Shown: positions 37,258-49,200 of the stretch, piece after piece
How positions within the stretch are numbered: position 1 is the first letter of the stretch
How the letters are laid out: the number at the start of each line of letters is the position of its first letter
Source: Vitis vinifera
Taxonomy: Eukaryota > Streptophyta > Magnoliopsida > Vitales > Vitaceae
Assembly (NCBI RefSeq): GCF_030704535.1
Contig: NC_081819.1
Coordinates: 15,963,501 to 16,027,500 of the forward strand
DNA length: 64,000 nt
Direction of reading: 5' to 3'
Notes under the pieces: generated by a model
Database searches by the model: none
What the model was told of the DNA's origin: nothing
What the model saw: only the letters and a program-made list of their open reading frames with translations
Translations under genes and position numbers: made by a program

Positions 37258-40200
37258 ATGGTTCTATCGCAGAAGCTTCACGAAGCCTTCAAAGGAACTG
37301 TAGAGAGAATCACTGGGCCTCGTACCGTCTCTGCGTTCAAAGAGAAAGGTGTTCTCAGCGTCACCGAATTCGTCATCGCCGGCGATAATCTCGTCTCCAA
37401 ATGCCCCACCTGGTCTTGGTAATTTCCACTTCTTTGTGTTTTTGTGCCGACGTTTTGGTTTTGGTTGAATTGTCGATTCTTTGTTGTTGCCAATTTCGAT
37501 TATTCGGCTTTGAATTTCCGGAGGTGGTTTGTTGCTTCGTCAATCATTCTAATCACGTGATTGGGCATTGCGCGGAAGCAACAGGATCAGTTCTTGCAAT
37601 CCTTTCAATTTTGTGGAAAAATATGAGTTGGTTATTATTTTGATTGATACTGTTGTTCGATGTCTGTTATGGGCGATGTATGTATTTCAGATGTCATGAT
37701 TTGATGCTATTTTTTTTTTTGAATTGTGAATTGATATTGATGTATGATTTGATTTTGAATATGGATGTTTTATTCCTTTCAAGGTTTATGATGTTGATCT
37801 CAATGTTTAGCTTTGAATGCCGAGTTTCTGAAACTTGTAACTGTTGTTAAAGCTGTAATAGGGGTTTTGCAATGCTCTATAGTTCAGGTGGGAATATGTT
37901 GGCTTTGGTCAGTCCTGGTGATGTGTTTTGGCATTAAGCTTGCTATTTCCTTGGGCAACATGGTGGCTCTACCCATCCAAAAAGGTCTTTAGAGTGTCCA
38001 TGAGGACTAGACGCCCCATGGATGGTGCCAAGTGTGGACTCTGGGCATAAATTTCGATCTTGAGGTGCTCAGATGTGCTTCCTCCAGGCAGTGCCATATT
38101 GACTAAGTTGGTATTGTGTTTACTGGATTAGGCTTTGGAGGGCATGTCCTATGCACTGTGTGCTTTGTGTCTCTGCTAGGATTAAGTTGGATTAGTGTCT
38201 TAATTTGGATTTCAAATCATGTCCTATGCTCCAAATCAAATTGTGTTGAGTTCAGGAAAAATCATGACCTTTTAAGTTTTGAATTTTGTTTTAAACTACA
38301 AAAGAATTAGATTAAAAACTGTTAAATTTGGCCATAAAATTATTTTATTGATCCGCTGAAATTTTAAATGAATAATACAGAATTTGGTCTAAATTTGATG
38401 GTATTTTAGCTAATATGATTCAATAGTTTTGGCCATACAAAACTGGCTACAATCAGAAATTCTGGAAAAGTCAAGTTTAAGTTAAAATGTAGAAATTAGA
38501 ATTTCCCTGTCAATCTTCATATTGAAAATGATACCAGAGCTTAGGGTTTTTGTTATATTTTAAAATGTAGCCTGAAAACACAATTTTGGTTCCTCCAGTT
38601 TTGTGTTCTAGTTTTTTTATTCTTAAGGCTATTTTTGTTGATGAAACTTCTTGTGCTTTTTCTTACAAATGATGGCTAAACTTTTAATCCACCCCTTATT
38701 TTTCATTTTTTTTTTTTTTTTTGGAAAATAAGTTTTTGAGGTGATAGAGTTTTTAGTACAAGATACTCTTGAGGATGGGGGGGGTTACTAAATACTGGAA
38801 TGGGAATATAAATTGAAAGGAATCTTAAGCTGGTTTGACAATGTTATCGAAATTAGTTCTCTATTGTTTTTGGGAACAAATTTGTTTTTATTCTTTATAT
38901 TTTGTGATAGGCAATGATGAAATTTTATAAACAACCACTGTGAAAATAGCGCATCAACTTCATGAACAAGATTCTTATTGGAAATTTTCTCAGCATATTT
39001 TCCATGAAGACCTCATTTTCAAAAAGAAATTCTTAAAAACTTGTTGTTAATAAAAAACTTGTTGTTAATAAAAAATTTGTTTAATGTGTTTTCTAAGTTA
39101 GAAAACTTTTTTCAAAATAGTTTCCAAACAAACCCTTAAATTCTCAACTTTAAGAAAATATTAGAATGGGAATCCCATAATTATTTCATTTTCGGCATCC
39201 ATTTCTAGAAATTTAATTCTCATTCCTGAATTTAGATGCTGATGAGCCAAACACACTTAAAAGGATTATTTTTTAAATTCACTTTAATTCTGAAGCAATT
39301 TCCAGGATTATGAAATACTATAATGGGAATAAAAGTTAAAGGGAATCTTAAACTCCTAATTTTAACCAAATATTAGAATGAGAATATTGTATCTATTTCA
39401 GTCTAGCATCCATTTCCAGAAATATTTTTCTTCTGGAATTTAGATGCTGATGACTGAGGGTGTAATTGTTTTTGAATATCGTAATTAGGGAATGAGTGTT
39501 TCTTTATCAAGTACAAGATTGCTATATTTAGGATGCACATAGATCTCAAAATTTTAACTTCCTTGGATGTGAGATTCTCTCAAATTGAGCAGATCTAATA
39601 CCTATCATAGATTTGGTAAGATAAAAGAAAGTGGACAATTAATTCTTGTCCTTCTTTATTTATAAATAAATCTATTGTATTAAAATACTATTTGAAGGTA
39701 CTTCTATAAATTCTAATTCTCAATTCAATCCTATAATAACCGAACACTAGAATGGGAATAAAAGTTGAAAGGAATCCATATTCCCAAATTTAACCAAAAG
39801 TTTGAATGGAATCTCATATCCATTATACTTTGAGAATTGATTTTCAGAAATATGATTCGTATTCTCAAGTTTATATGCCTGCAAACTAATTGCAGCTTGA
39901 GAACCATCTTAATTTGGTGTATTATGAATTTAGTATTGGCATATTCCATTGTAGTAGCTATTTGGGTTAGTTAGGATCATGATTATTCAATTAAATCAAG
40001 TTATAATCATCCAATTAAAGTAAGCCTATTAAAAAAGTTATAATTACCCAATTAAATCAAGTTGTAGTATGAAGGCAAGTGTTCCATCCGTCTATATTTG
40101 CTTTGGACACCATCAATGACTTTGTTTCATGGACACTCAAAAATATAGACGCCCTTCTATTGGATATTAAATGACAAGGGTTTAGGTATGAGATTGTTTT

Positions 40201-43200
40201 TTTGATAGGTAAGTAAAGATTGTATTAAACAAAAGAAAATACAAGTAGGTATACACTACATATACAAAGCAACCTAAAACCCAAAAACCGGTGCTAAGGC
40301 ACAAAAATCAGCAATCGCACCATACATAGAGCCATCCTTTTGAGTTGATCTAGAGTCATAATCTTGCCCTAAGTTGCTTCCTAGAGAAGCTAATTCTTGA
40401 TGGGACCTAGGAATTCTACACTGTGCTATAAGAAAACGACTCTGCTCTCCTATTTGACAAAGAGGAATAAAAGAACTTAAATGAGAAGTGACCGTTCTTT
40501 GTAACCAACCACTCCATATTATCTTCAATGCCCATGCTAATGGAATGCTCATGCAACCTCCTAAAAAAGACTTCTACCTCCTCTATATCCCAGTCATGCA
40601 ACTGTCTTATAAACTTTGGGCTCTAGCTACTACCATCCCAAATGTCAACCACCTTAGCATTTTTTAAAGAGGGTATAAAATAGAGTTGTAAGGAAGACTC
40701 CTTCAAAGGTGTGCCCCCATTCCACTTGCCCTTCTAGAACTTCACTTTGTTCCTAAAGCCCACCTTAAAACTTGTTCTATCCTTGAAAGCCTCCCAACCA
40801 CCCATGATTGCCTTCTATACCCTCACTCCATAACCCTCCCTTGCCTCTTTAGCACACCACCCCCTTTCTTGCTCATACTTACCAACAATTACCCATTTCC
40901 AAAGAGGACTTCTTTCACTCACAAATCTTTAACACCATTTTCCCATAAGGGTCTTATTAAGGATGGATAAATTTCTTATCTATCAAAAAAAGGATGGATA
41001 AATTTCTTATGCCTAAGCCCCTTTATGCTTTTCCATGTAAACAATAGACCAATTCACCAAATGCAACTTATGTTCCAAAGGCCCCCTATCCCCAAGAAAA
41101 TCTCTTTGAATATCTTCTAATCTAGCAACTACCCTCTTCGGGATGACAAAAAGGGATATGAAATAAATCGACAAGTTGGACAAAGTATTTTTTATCAAAG
41201 TCTATCTTCCACCTTTTGAGAGATACTCTCTCTTCCACCAAGCAAACCTTTAGAATTTTTCTTCCACCCATCCCAAACCTTATAGGACTTGAAAGGGGCT
41301 CCCAAAGGAAGGCCTAAATAGGTGGTTAGGAGAATGCCCACCTTGTAACCTAAAACTCTAGCAAAATCCTCCATATTTGAGACCACCCCAACATGAATCA
41401 ACTTGTTTTTTTCCAGGTTGATCTTTAGCCTTAATATTGTGTCAAACAACATAAAAACCCAACTCAGGTGCTTTAGGTTCTCCTTACAAGCATCATAGAG
41501 AACGAGGGTATCATTTGCAAATAACAAATGGGAGACCTCCACTCCCACACCATCTCTTATTCTAACTAAGAATTAATAAACCCTCCCCCCCCACCCCACA
41601 CCCCACACCCCACCTCGACTCTCTTTGAGGAAAGAGCCTCAATTGCCATGATGAAACATATAATGGGACAAAGGATCTCCTTGTCTCAAACCTCTAAAGC
41701 TTTACAAGAAACTTGATGGGGATCCATTGACCAAGATATAGAAATGCACGATAGAGATGCACCATTTAATCCAACTAATCCACTTGGAGCTAAAGCCCAT
41801 GTTTTCCAATCCTACAAGAACATAACTCCAATTTACATGATTGTAAGCCTTTTCAATATGAAACTTAATAACGATCCCTCTTGAGTTGTCTTTAAGTCTA
41901 GAATCAATGGCCTCATTTGCTATCAAAACGCATCCAAAATTTGTCTCCTCGCTTGAAAGGCATGCTAAAAATTTGAGACTATGTTACCCATCACCTTTTT
42001 AAGTCTGTTGGCTAGGACCCTTGCTGGAAGCTTGTATAAACCTCTTACTAAGATAATCGGTCTAAAGTCCTTTAAGTTTTCTACACCCCCTTTCTTTGGA
42101 ACCAAGGCTATGAACATGATGTTTAAACTCCTCTCAAAGGACCCTAAATCATGGAACTCTGTAAAAAACCCCATCACCTTTCTTTTCACAAAATCCCAAC
42201 AAAACTAAAAAAGAGCCATGGAGAAGCCATCCAAACTAGGGGCTTTATCCCTAAAGTAGCAAGGACCTCCTCTTTTGAGTAAGGGATCTCCAAAGCCTTT
42301 GAATCAACATTGGACAAGGATTCAAAGGACAAGCCACTAATGCTTGGTCTCCACTCCCCCAACTCAAATAGAGTCATGCAAAAAGCATTTGCCACTCCTC
42401 CTTTAATGTCAACTTCCTCTCCTCTTTTGAGTAAGGGATCTCCAAAGCCTTTGAATCAACACATGGAATATAGTTCTCCCATGGTAAGGGGGGGGGGGGG
42501 GGGGGGGGGGGGGAAAGAGGGGGGAGCTGCTGGTTTGCAGTAGACTCCAAGACGTTTGAAATCTCTGTGGAGGTTTCTGGGAAGAAACAGAGGGGGATTA
42601 TTGTGGAAAGAAGCAGAGGCTTCACTTCGTGGATTAGATTTGGGGAATCCAGCTTGGGCTGGCTGTTGGAGGGTGTGGAGACTAGCTGTAGGGGTGAGGG
42701 TGGGCAAAGGTTTGTTAAAAGGTGGGAGGATGGAGGTAGGAAGTTCAGATTAGAATGCCGAACAAATGATGCCGGTAGGTTTCTACTATGTTCTGTGGTG
42801 GATTCGGAAGCAAAGAGACATTGCTTGGTGTTCCCGGAAGGTAAAGGTTTCTTGGGAGGATGGGCTTTGCTGGCTGAAAAACTTCGCTCCATAGGAATTC
42901 TGTCAAGAGATGAGACTAGGGAAGAAGAGATACCCCATAAGACTGAGAGCAAAGATGGGGCTCCTAAGGGGATGAAAGAGAAATCCTATGTTGAAGCAGT
43001 GAATACAAGAGAAGTTCCAAGAGAAAGAAGGCTAGGGGAGGCAGTGTGGATTCAACTGGGAGAAGAAGATGTGGGGAAAGGAAGGGAGTTTTTGGATAGT
43101 TGCTTGGTTGGGAGATGGGGAGAGACGGAGATGACGGATGCTGATTTGCGTGATATGGAAAAGTGGGGAAAACATCACTGGAAACTCCAAGGAGAAATGA

Positions 43201-46200
43201 GGATAGCAAGGATAGGGGGCTGCTGCTGTTTGTTTGTGTTTGAGTCTAAAGCAGAGGCAAATAATGTGTTACAACGAGGCTTCCGGCGCTTTAAGGAATC
43301 AGTAATACATCTGAAAAGATGGGACCCAAGTGTGGGATGTTCTCAGAGTCGTGAAAAAGTCAAGGAAGTCTGGGTGAGAGTAATGGGATTACCACTGCAT
43401 CTATGGAACCGGGAAGTGTTTAAAAAGATTGGAGACAGTTGTGGGGGATTTATTGCAATGGATGAAAGTACCGGGGCATTGAAGGAGCTACAATGGGCTA
43501 GAATTTTGGTGAAAGTGGAGGGGATGGGAGGGCCAAGCTCTCTGCAAGTGGTAATCGGTACTTCCTGTTACGCTATTCAACTTTGGTGGGAGATGTTGCC
43601 AAGGATGACTGATGTGATTCCAGCCGGCATGTATGGGAAGGGGAAGAAGATGGAGGTAAGGGAAGAAGAAGGGGGGAAAACACGCGCCAGTGGTGCGGTG
43701 GAAATGGTGCAAGCAAAAGGACAACTTGTAAAGCTGACGGTGCCGTCTGAAGATGGAGAAAGCAGCTGCATACCAGCCTTGGTTACAGTCTCTGACATGA
43801 TGCAGACAAGAGGGGTTGTGGCAGAGAGGCAGAAGGATGGTGGGGAGTTTTTGAAAAAAGAGGGGACTGCAATCAAAACAAAGGATAGATCGGGCTGGGT
43901 CCTGGATTCAGAATTGGAGATTAGGCCCAGTGAGGAGACCCCGGTGGTCACTAAAGAAGTTAGTGGGTTGGATCTTTTAGGCCCACATGCAAAAGAGTCA
44001 AAGTTAAAAGCCCAGAAGGGGCCAACTGAGGAGGACCATCTTGAGGTACGTGGGCCGTCCCTTTTAGGCCCAATACCAAGCAATTTTGAAAGTGTAATGG
44101 GCTGCGCCCAGGTGGATACTCATAAGGGCTCAGCTGGGATCGGGCATCCCATAACTCATTCCACAGTTCCCGCTGGTGCTAGGGCTCGCGAGGCTTGTCG
44201 GGAGGAGACAGATGGGTGGACTGATGGGGTCTTGGTCGGCGCCTCTCAGGGATCGACTTTCCCGGACTGTAACTTCAAAGAAATTACCGACGAAGCTCTA
44301 AAGGAGGAGGCGGCAAGGTACACATACTCTTGTACTCGGGACGATTTTTCGTTTGGGGAGAGGGCTCTCTATTCTTCTTCTCGTTCTGGGTGGGTTGGGA
44401 CGATGGTCGATCCAGCTAGGGGTAGCGATGTTGGGGGACTAGACATGGACCCTCTAAGGATGATTATGACGGATGGAAGGGAGGCAGAGGTCCTAGGGTC
44501 GTCGGGGATGGTATTTGGGACTGATGGAAAGGAGGCAGAGAAAGTGGTGGGATGGGATATTACGGAAGAGAGAAACGAAGGGGGCGAGCAGTGTTGGCAG
44601 TCCAGTTGCTTGGCTAGATTCAGCCGATGCCTCGGGATGCCGACGGAGGGCTTTGAAGGAGAGATCCTGCTCCTGCTCAAAAGAATGAAAGAAAGAAAAT
44701 TTCAGAAGGGGAAGAAGGGGAACCAGGATGGTAGGAAAAAAAGAAAAATGGAATCCTCCAAATTCGAAAGGGAATTGAGGAAGTTGGAATGGACCGTGAA
44801 TTATATTGGAGGAGAAAGGGGGGGGGGGGGGGGGGGGTAATGTTTCCAAAGTTAAATGAAGATCCGAATTCTATCTTGGAATGTTAGAGGGGCAAATCAC
44901 TGTGACAAGAGAAAGGTGATTAAAGCATTGATTAAGAAGAATAAAGTAGACTTGGTCTGTCTACAGGAAACAAAGATTCAGGAGATGACTAGAGGGATTA
45001 TTCGGAGTATAGGGGTGGGAAGGTTCCTTGATTGGGGAGCTGTGGACTCAAGGGGGTCAGCGGGAGGCATAGTGGTGCTCTGGGATAATAGGGTGCTGGA
45101 GATGATCGAGCTAGAAAAGGGAGAATGTTCAATTTCTTGCCTTTTTAAAAATTTTGAGGATGGCTTTACGTGGACCTTCACAGGGGTTTATGGTCCGACT
45201 AAAAGGAGAGAGAGGGAAAATCTATGGAATGAGCTGGGGGCCATCCATGGCCTTTGGAATGGGCCGTGGTGTGTTGCTGGGGATTTTAATGCTATTCTAA
45301 GTCCTGAAGAGCGCAGTAGAGGAGGGAGCTTTAATTCAGATATGAGAAGATTTGCAGAAGTTATAGAAGAACTACAATTAAAGGACTTGACTCTGTTTGG
45401 GGGTCCTTTCACCTGGAGTGGAGGGGTGAACAACCAGACCATGTCAAGACTAGATAGATTCCTGGTCAATGAGGGGTGGGACTGCCGTTTTAGCCATTCA
45501 AGGCAAAGCATTCTACCGAGACCAGTGTCAGACCATTTCCCAATTCTGTTAGAAGGAGGGGGCTTGAGAAATGGTCCATCCCCCTTCAGATTTGAGAACA
45601 TGTGGCTTAAGGTGGAGGGGTTTAAAGATTTATTGAAGGCCTGGTGGGAGGGGGATAATTTTAATGGTGCTGCAAGCTTTGTTCTGGCTGAAAAATTAAA
45701 GGTGGTGAAGACTATGTTGAAGGAGTGGAACAGAGACGTTTTTGGCAGAGTGGAGTATAGGAAAAATGTTGCTTTGGACCAGATGCAGTTCTGGGATGCA
45801 AAGGAGAAGATAAATCGATTGACGGTGGAAGAAATGGAGGCTAGAAGAGAGGCGAGGGAAGAATACAAAAAATGGGTTCTTTTAGAAGAGGTCACTTGGA
45901 GACAAAAATCTAGGGAAGTGTGGTTGAAAGAAGGGGACAGAAATACAAGTTTCTTTCATAGGATGGCCAATGCGCACAGGAGAAGAAACAACATGGAACG
46001 AATAAGAATTAATGGTGTGTGGAAGTCGGAGGAGAATGGGATGAGTGAAGGGATAGTAAATGCATTTAAAACCCTGCTGTCCAATCCGGGGGATTGGCGC
46101 CCTTCTTTGGCTGGACTGCAGTGTGAACAGCTACAGAGATTGGATGCTGATGCTTTAGAGGTGCCGTTCACGGAAGAAGAGGTTCATGACGCGTTAGTAG

Positions 46201-49200
46201 GTTGTAGTGGGGACAAAGCCCCGGGTCCTGATGGATTTACAATGTCTTTTTGGCAGTTTGCGTGGGATTTTGTGAAGGAAGATGTGATGAGATTCTTTAG
46301 GGAGTTTCATGAACATGGTAAATTTGTGAAAAGGCTAAACACTACTTTTTTGGTTTTAATCCCAAAAAAAATGGGGGCTGAGGATTTGAGGGAGTTCAGG
46401 CCCATAAGCTTAGTGGGAAGCCTATATAAGTGGTTGGCTAAGGTTTTAGCCAATAGACTTAAAAGAGCGGTTGGAAAGGTGGTTTCTAAGGCTCAAGGGG
46501 CTTTTATGGAGGGAAGACAGATCCTAGACGCGGTGTGAATAGCTAATGAAGCCATTGACTCGATCCTAAAGAACAATGAAAATGGGATCTTGTGTAAACT
46601 TGACATAGAGAAGGCATATGACAATGTGGACTGGTCCTTTCTTCTTATAGTAATGCAGAAAATGGGTTTTGGGGAGAAATGGTTAGGGTGGATCAAGTGG
46701 TGCATATCCACTGCAAGTTTCTCTGTGTTGATTAATGGAACGCCTAAGGGTTTTTTCCAAAGCTCAAGGGGTTTAAGGCAAGGGGATCCTCTCTCGCCTT
46801 ATCTCTTTGTGATTGCTATGGAGGTCTTCAGCTCGTTCCTTAATAGGGCTGTGGACAATGGTTATATCTCGGGCTGTCAGGTGAAGGGAAGGAATGAAGG
46901 TGGGATTCAGATTTCCCACTTGTTGTTTGCAGATGACACTTTGGTGTTTTGCCAAGCCTCCCAAGATCAGCTAACTTACCTAAGTTGGCTGCTAATGTGG
47001 TTTGAGGCCGCTTCGGGAATGAGAATTAACTTGGATAAGAGTGAACTTATTCCAGTAGGGAGGGTTGTGGATATTGATGATCTTGCCTTGGACTTTGGAT
47101 GTAAAGTGGGTAGTCTTCCGTCCACGTATTTGGGTCTTCCTTTGGGCGCTCCGTTTAAGTCAGTGGCAATGTGGGATGGAGTGGAAGAGCGGTTCCGCAA
47201 AAGATTGACTATGTGGAAGAGACAATACTTATCCAAGGGAGGAAGAGCAACCTTGATCCGGAGTACCTTGTCAAACCTTCCCATTTACTATATGTCTGTT
47301 CTAAGATTACCAAGTTCAGTTAGAAGTAGACTAGAACAAATCCAAAGGGATTTTCTTTGGGGCGGTGGCAGTTTGGAGCGTAAACCACATTTAGTAAGAT
47401 GGAAGGTGGTATGCTTAAGCAAGAAGAAAGGGGGTTTAGGGATCAAATGCCTTTCCAATCTCAATAAGGCACTCCTTTCTAAATGGAATTGGCGTTATGC
47501 AAACGAGAGAGAGGCTTTGTGGAATCAAGTGATTAGAGGGAAGTATGGGGAAGATAGAGGGGGTTGGCGCACGCGGGAAGTGAGAGAGGCGCATGGCGTG
47601 GGGCTCTGGAAAGGGATAAGGATGGACTGGGATTTGGTGGGTGCGCGGATTTCTTTTAGTGTTGGCAATGGGAGGAGGGTGAGCTTTTGGAGGGATAGAT
47701 GGTGTGGGGATGCCCCTCTGTGCGATTCGTTTCCTTCCATCTATGCCTTATCGATTGAAAAGGAAGCTTGGGTGGCGGATGTTTGGGATCCCTTGGTGCA
47801 AGGGGGTAGGGGGGGTTGGAACCCTTGTTTTTCAAGAGCCCTAAATGATTGGGAGGTGGAGGAGGCGGAATTATTTTTGGGGTGTCTTCACGGGAAGAGA
47901 GTCATTGGAGACGAAGATGATAAGGTAGTTTGGACTGAAACAAAGAGTGGCATTTTTTCGGCTAAGTCTCTATACCTTGCTCTAGAAGCGGGCTGCCCTA
48001 GTTCTTTCCCATCTAGCTGCATTTGGAAGGTGTGGGTACAACCCAAAATCAGTTTTTTTGCGTGGGAGGCCGCATGGGGTAAGGCGCTTACCCTAGATCT
48101 TGTTCAGAAAAGAGGATGGTCATTGGCTAATAGATGTTACATGTGTATGGAAAAGGAGGAGACCATAGATCATCTGTTGCTCCACTGCTCCAAAACAAGG
48201 GTCTTATGGGAGTTGCTTTTTGCTTTGTTTGGGGTGTCTTGGGTGATGCCGTGTTCAGTTAGAGAGACTTTGCTTAGTTGGCAGACTTCTTCTGTGGGCA
48301 AAAAACACAGGAAAGTGTGGAGGGCGGCGCCATTGCATATTTTTTGGACGGTTTGGAAGGCGAGAAATCGTTTAGCCTTCAAGGATGATGATATATCAAT
48401 ACAGAGGTTGAAATATTCCTTTTTATGCTCGCTTTGGTCTGAGGCAAAGCTGTTTATAGTAGAATGCCCTCAAACTTTGGTGAATTTTATAGATTGGGTG
48501 GGATCATTGTAAGATTTTGGGCCTTTTGGTGGGTGGGTCTTCTATATGTTTTTGGTCTCTTTTGGTGGCGGGTGTATAGGTTTGTATACCTTACATAGGC
48601 TGTATACCTTGAGTCGCTCTTTTGGCGTCTCTTTTTAAATGAATTTTCTTTACTTATCAAAAAAAAAAAAAAAGCCTTTGAATCAACACTAGACAAGGAT
48701 TCAAAGGACAAGCCACTAATGCTTGGTCTCCACTCCCCTAACTCAAATAGAGTCATGCAAAAAGCATTTGCCACTCCTCATGTCAACTTCCTCGGTTAAC
48801 ATTTCACCATTCACCTGTATCTTAGCCAAAAAAATTTGTATTCTTTGTGCATGGGCCTTTTTCTGAAAAAATTTAGTGTTCTTATCTCCCCTTTTTCGCT
48901 AAAGTTCTCTTGACTTTTGTCTCCAAGAGATTTCCTCCATCTCTACCCATTTTTTAAAATCCTCCACCACCTCCTTCTAACCTCCCTTTCCTCCACTAAG
49001 AGAAAACCTTTCCTTTCCTTGGCATCCCAAAAACCCAAAAACTCTTGTATTCAACATCTTGTTTGTCATATATGCATTGAATAAAGAAAAAGAACAACAA
49101 GTTCCTAAATTCATTCTCATTTACTTTAGTAATTTGGCACTCATTTCACAAAGACAAATTAAGTACTTATACTAGACATTCTATATTAACTTAACCAAGG

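Larger units (their letters stand above)
40197..42462 (-). mobile_element. Old LINE (L1-type), 3' part, minus strand
   Basis: On the minus strand this encodes fragments of LINE ORF2 reverse transcriptase: [64 protein letters not shown] and [14 protein letters not shown]. Downstream weaker remnants include [15 protein letters not shown]. Many frameshifts and stops make it non-functional. The active-site box reads FAND instead of FADD. The 3' end is marked on the plus strand by seven T at 40197-40203 followed by GATAGGTAAGTAAAG, the complement of an L1 3' end ending CTATCAAAAAAA. The upstream part continues at 48674-49050 because a younger LINE interrupts it. A ~152-bp tandem duplication (units from 42269 and 42421) lies at the break. 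Confidence 0.85.
42463..48673 (+). mobile_element. Nearly intact L1-type LINE in sense orientation in ATG3 intron 1
   Basis: About 6.2 kb bounded by the target duplication AAAGCCTTTGAATCAACAC (42444-42462), recurring after the 3' poly-A tail (48660-48673) as 48674-48689 plus preceding A residues. Two open reading frames lie in plant L1 order: ORF1, then ORF2 with endonuclease, reverse transcriptase and a C-terminal zinc-binding region. The 3' end reads TTTACTTATCA followed by A. The element begins only 25 bases before a 26-G run, so its 5' untranslated region is very short or truncated. It inserted into the older minus-strand LINE. Confidence 0.93.

Noticed and set aside
37401-37643. 80-codon frame starting in ATG3 exon 1
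   Set aside because: It runs out of frame through the exon 1 donor into the intron; ATG3 is fully accounted for in the other frame.
42374-42952. 192-codon minus-strand proline-rich frame
   Set aside because: It is the complement of the poly-G run and LINE ORF1; the proline run comes from C homopolymer.
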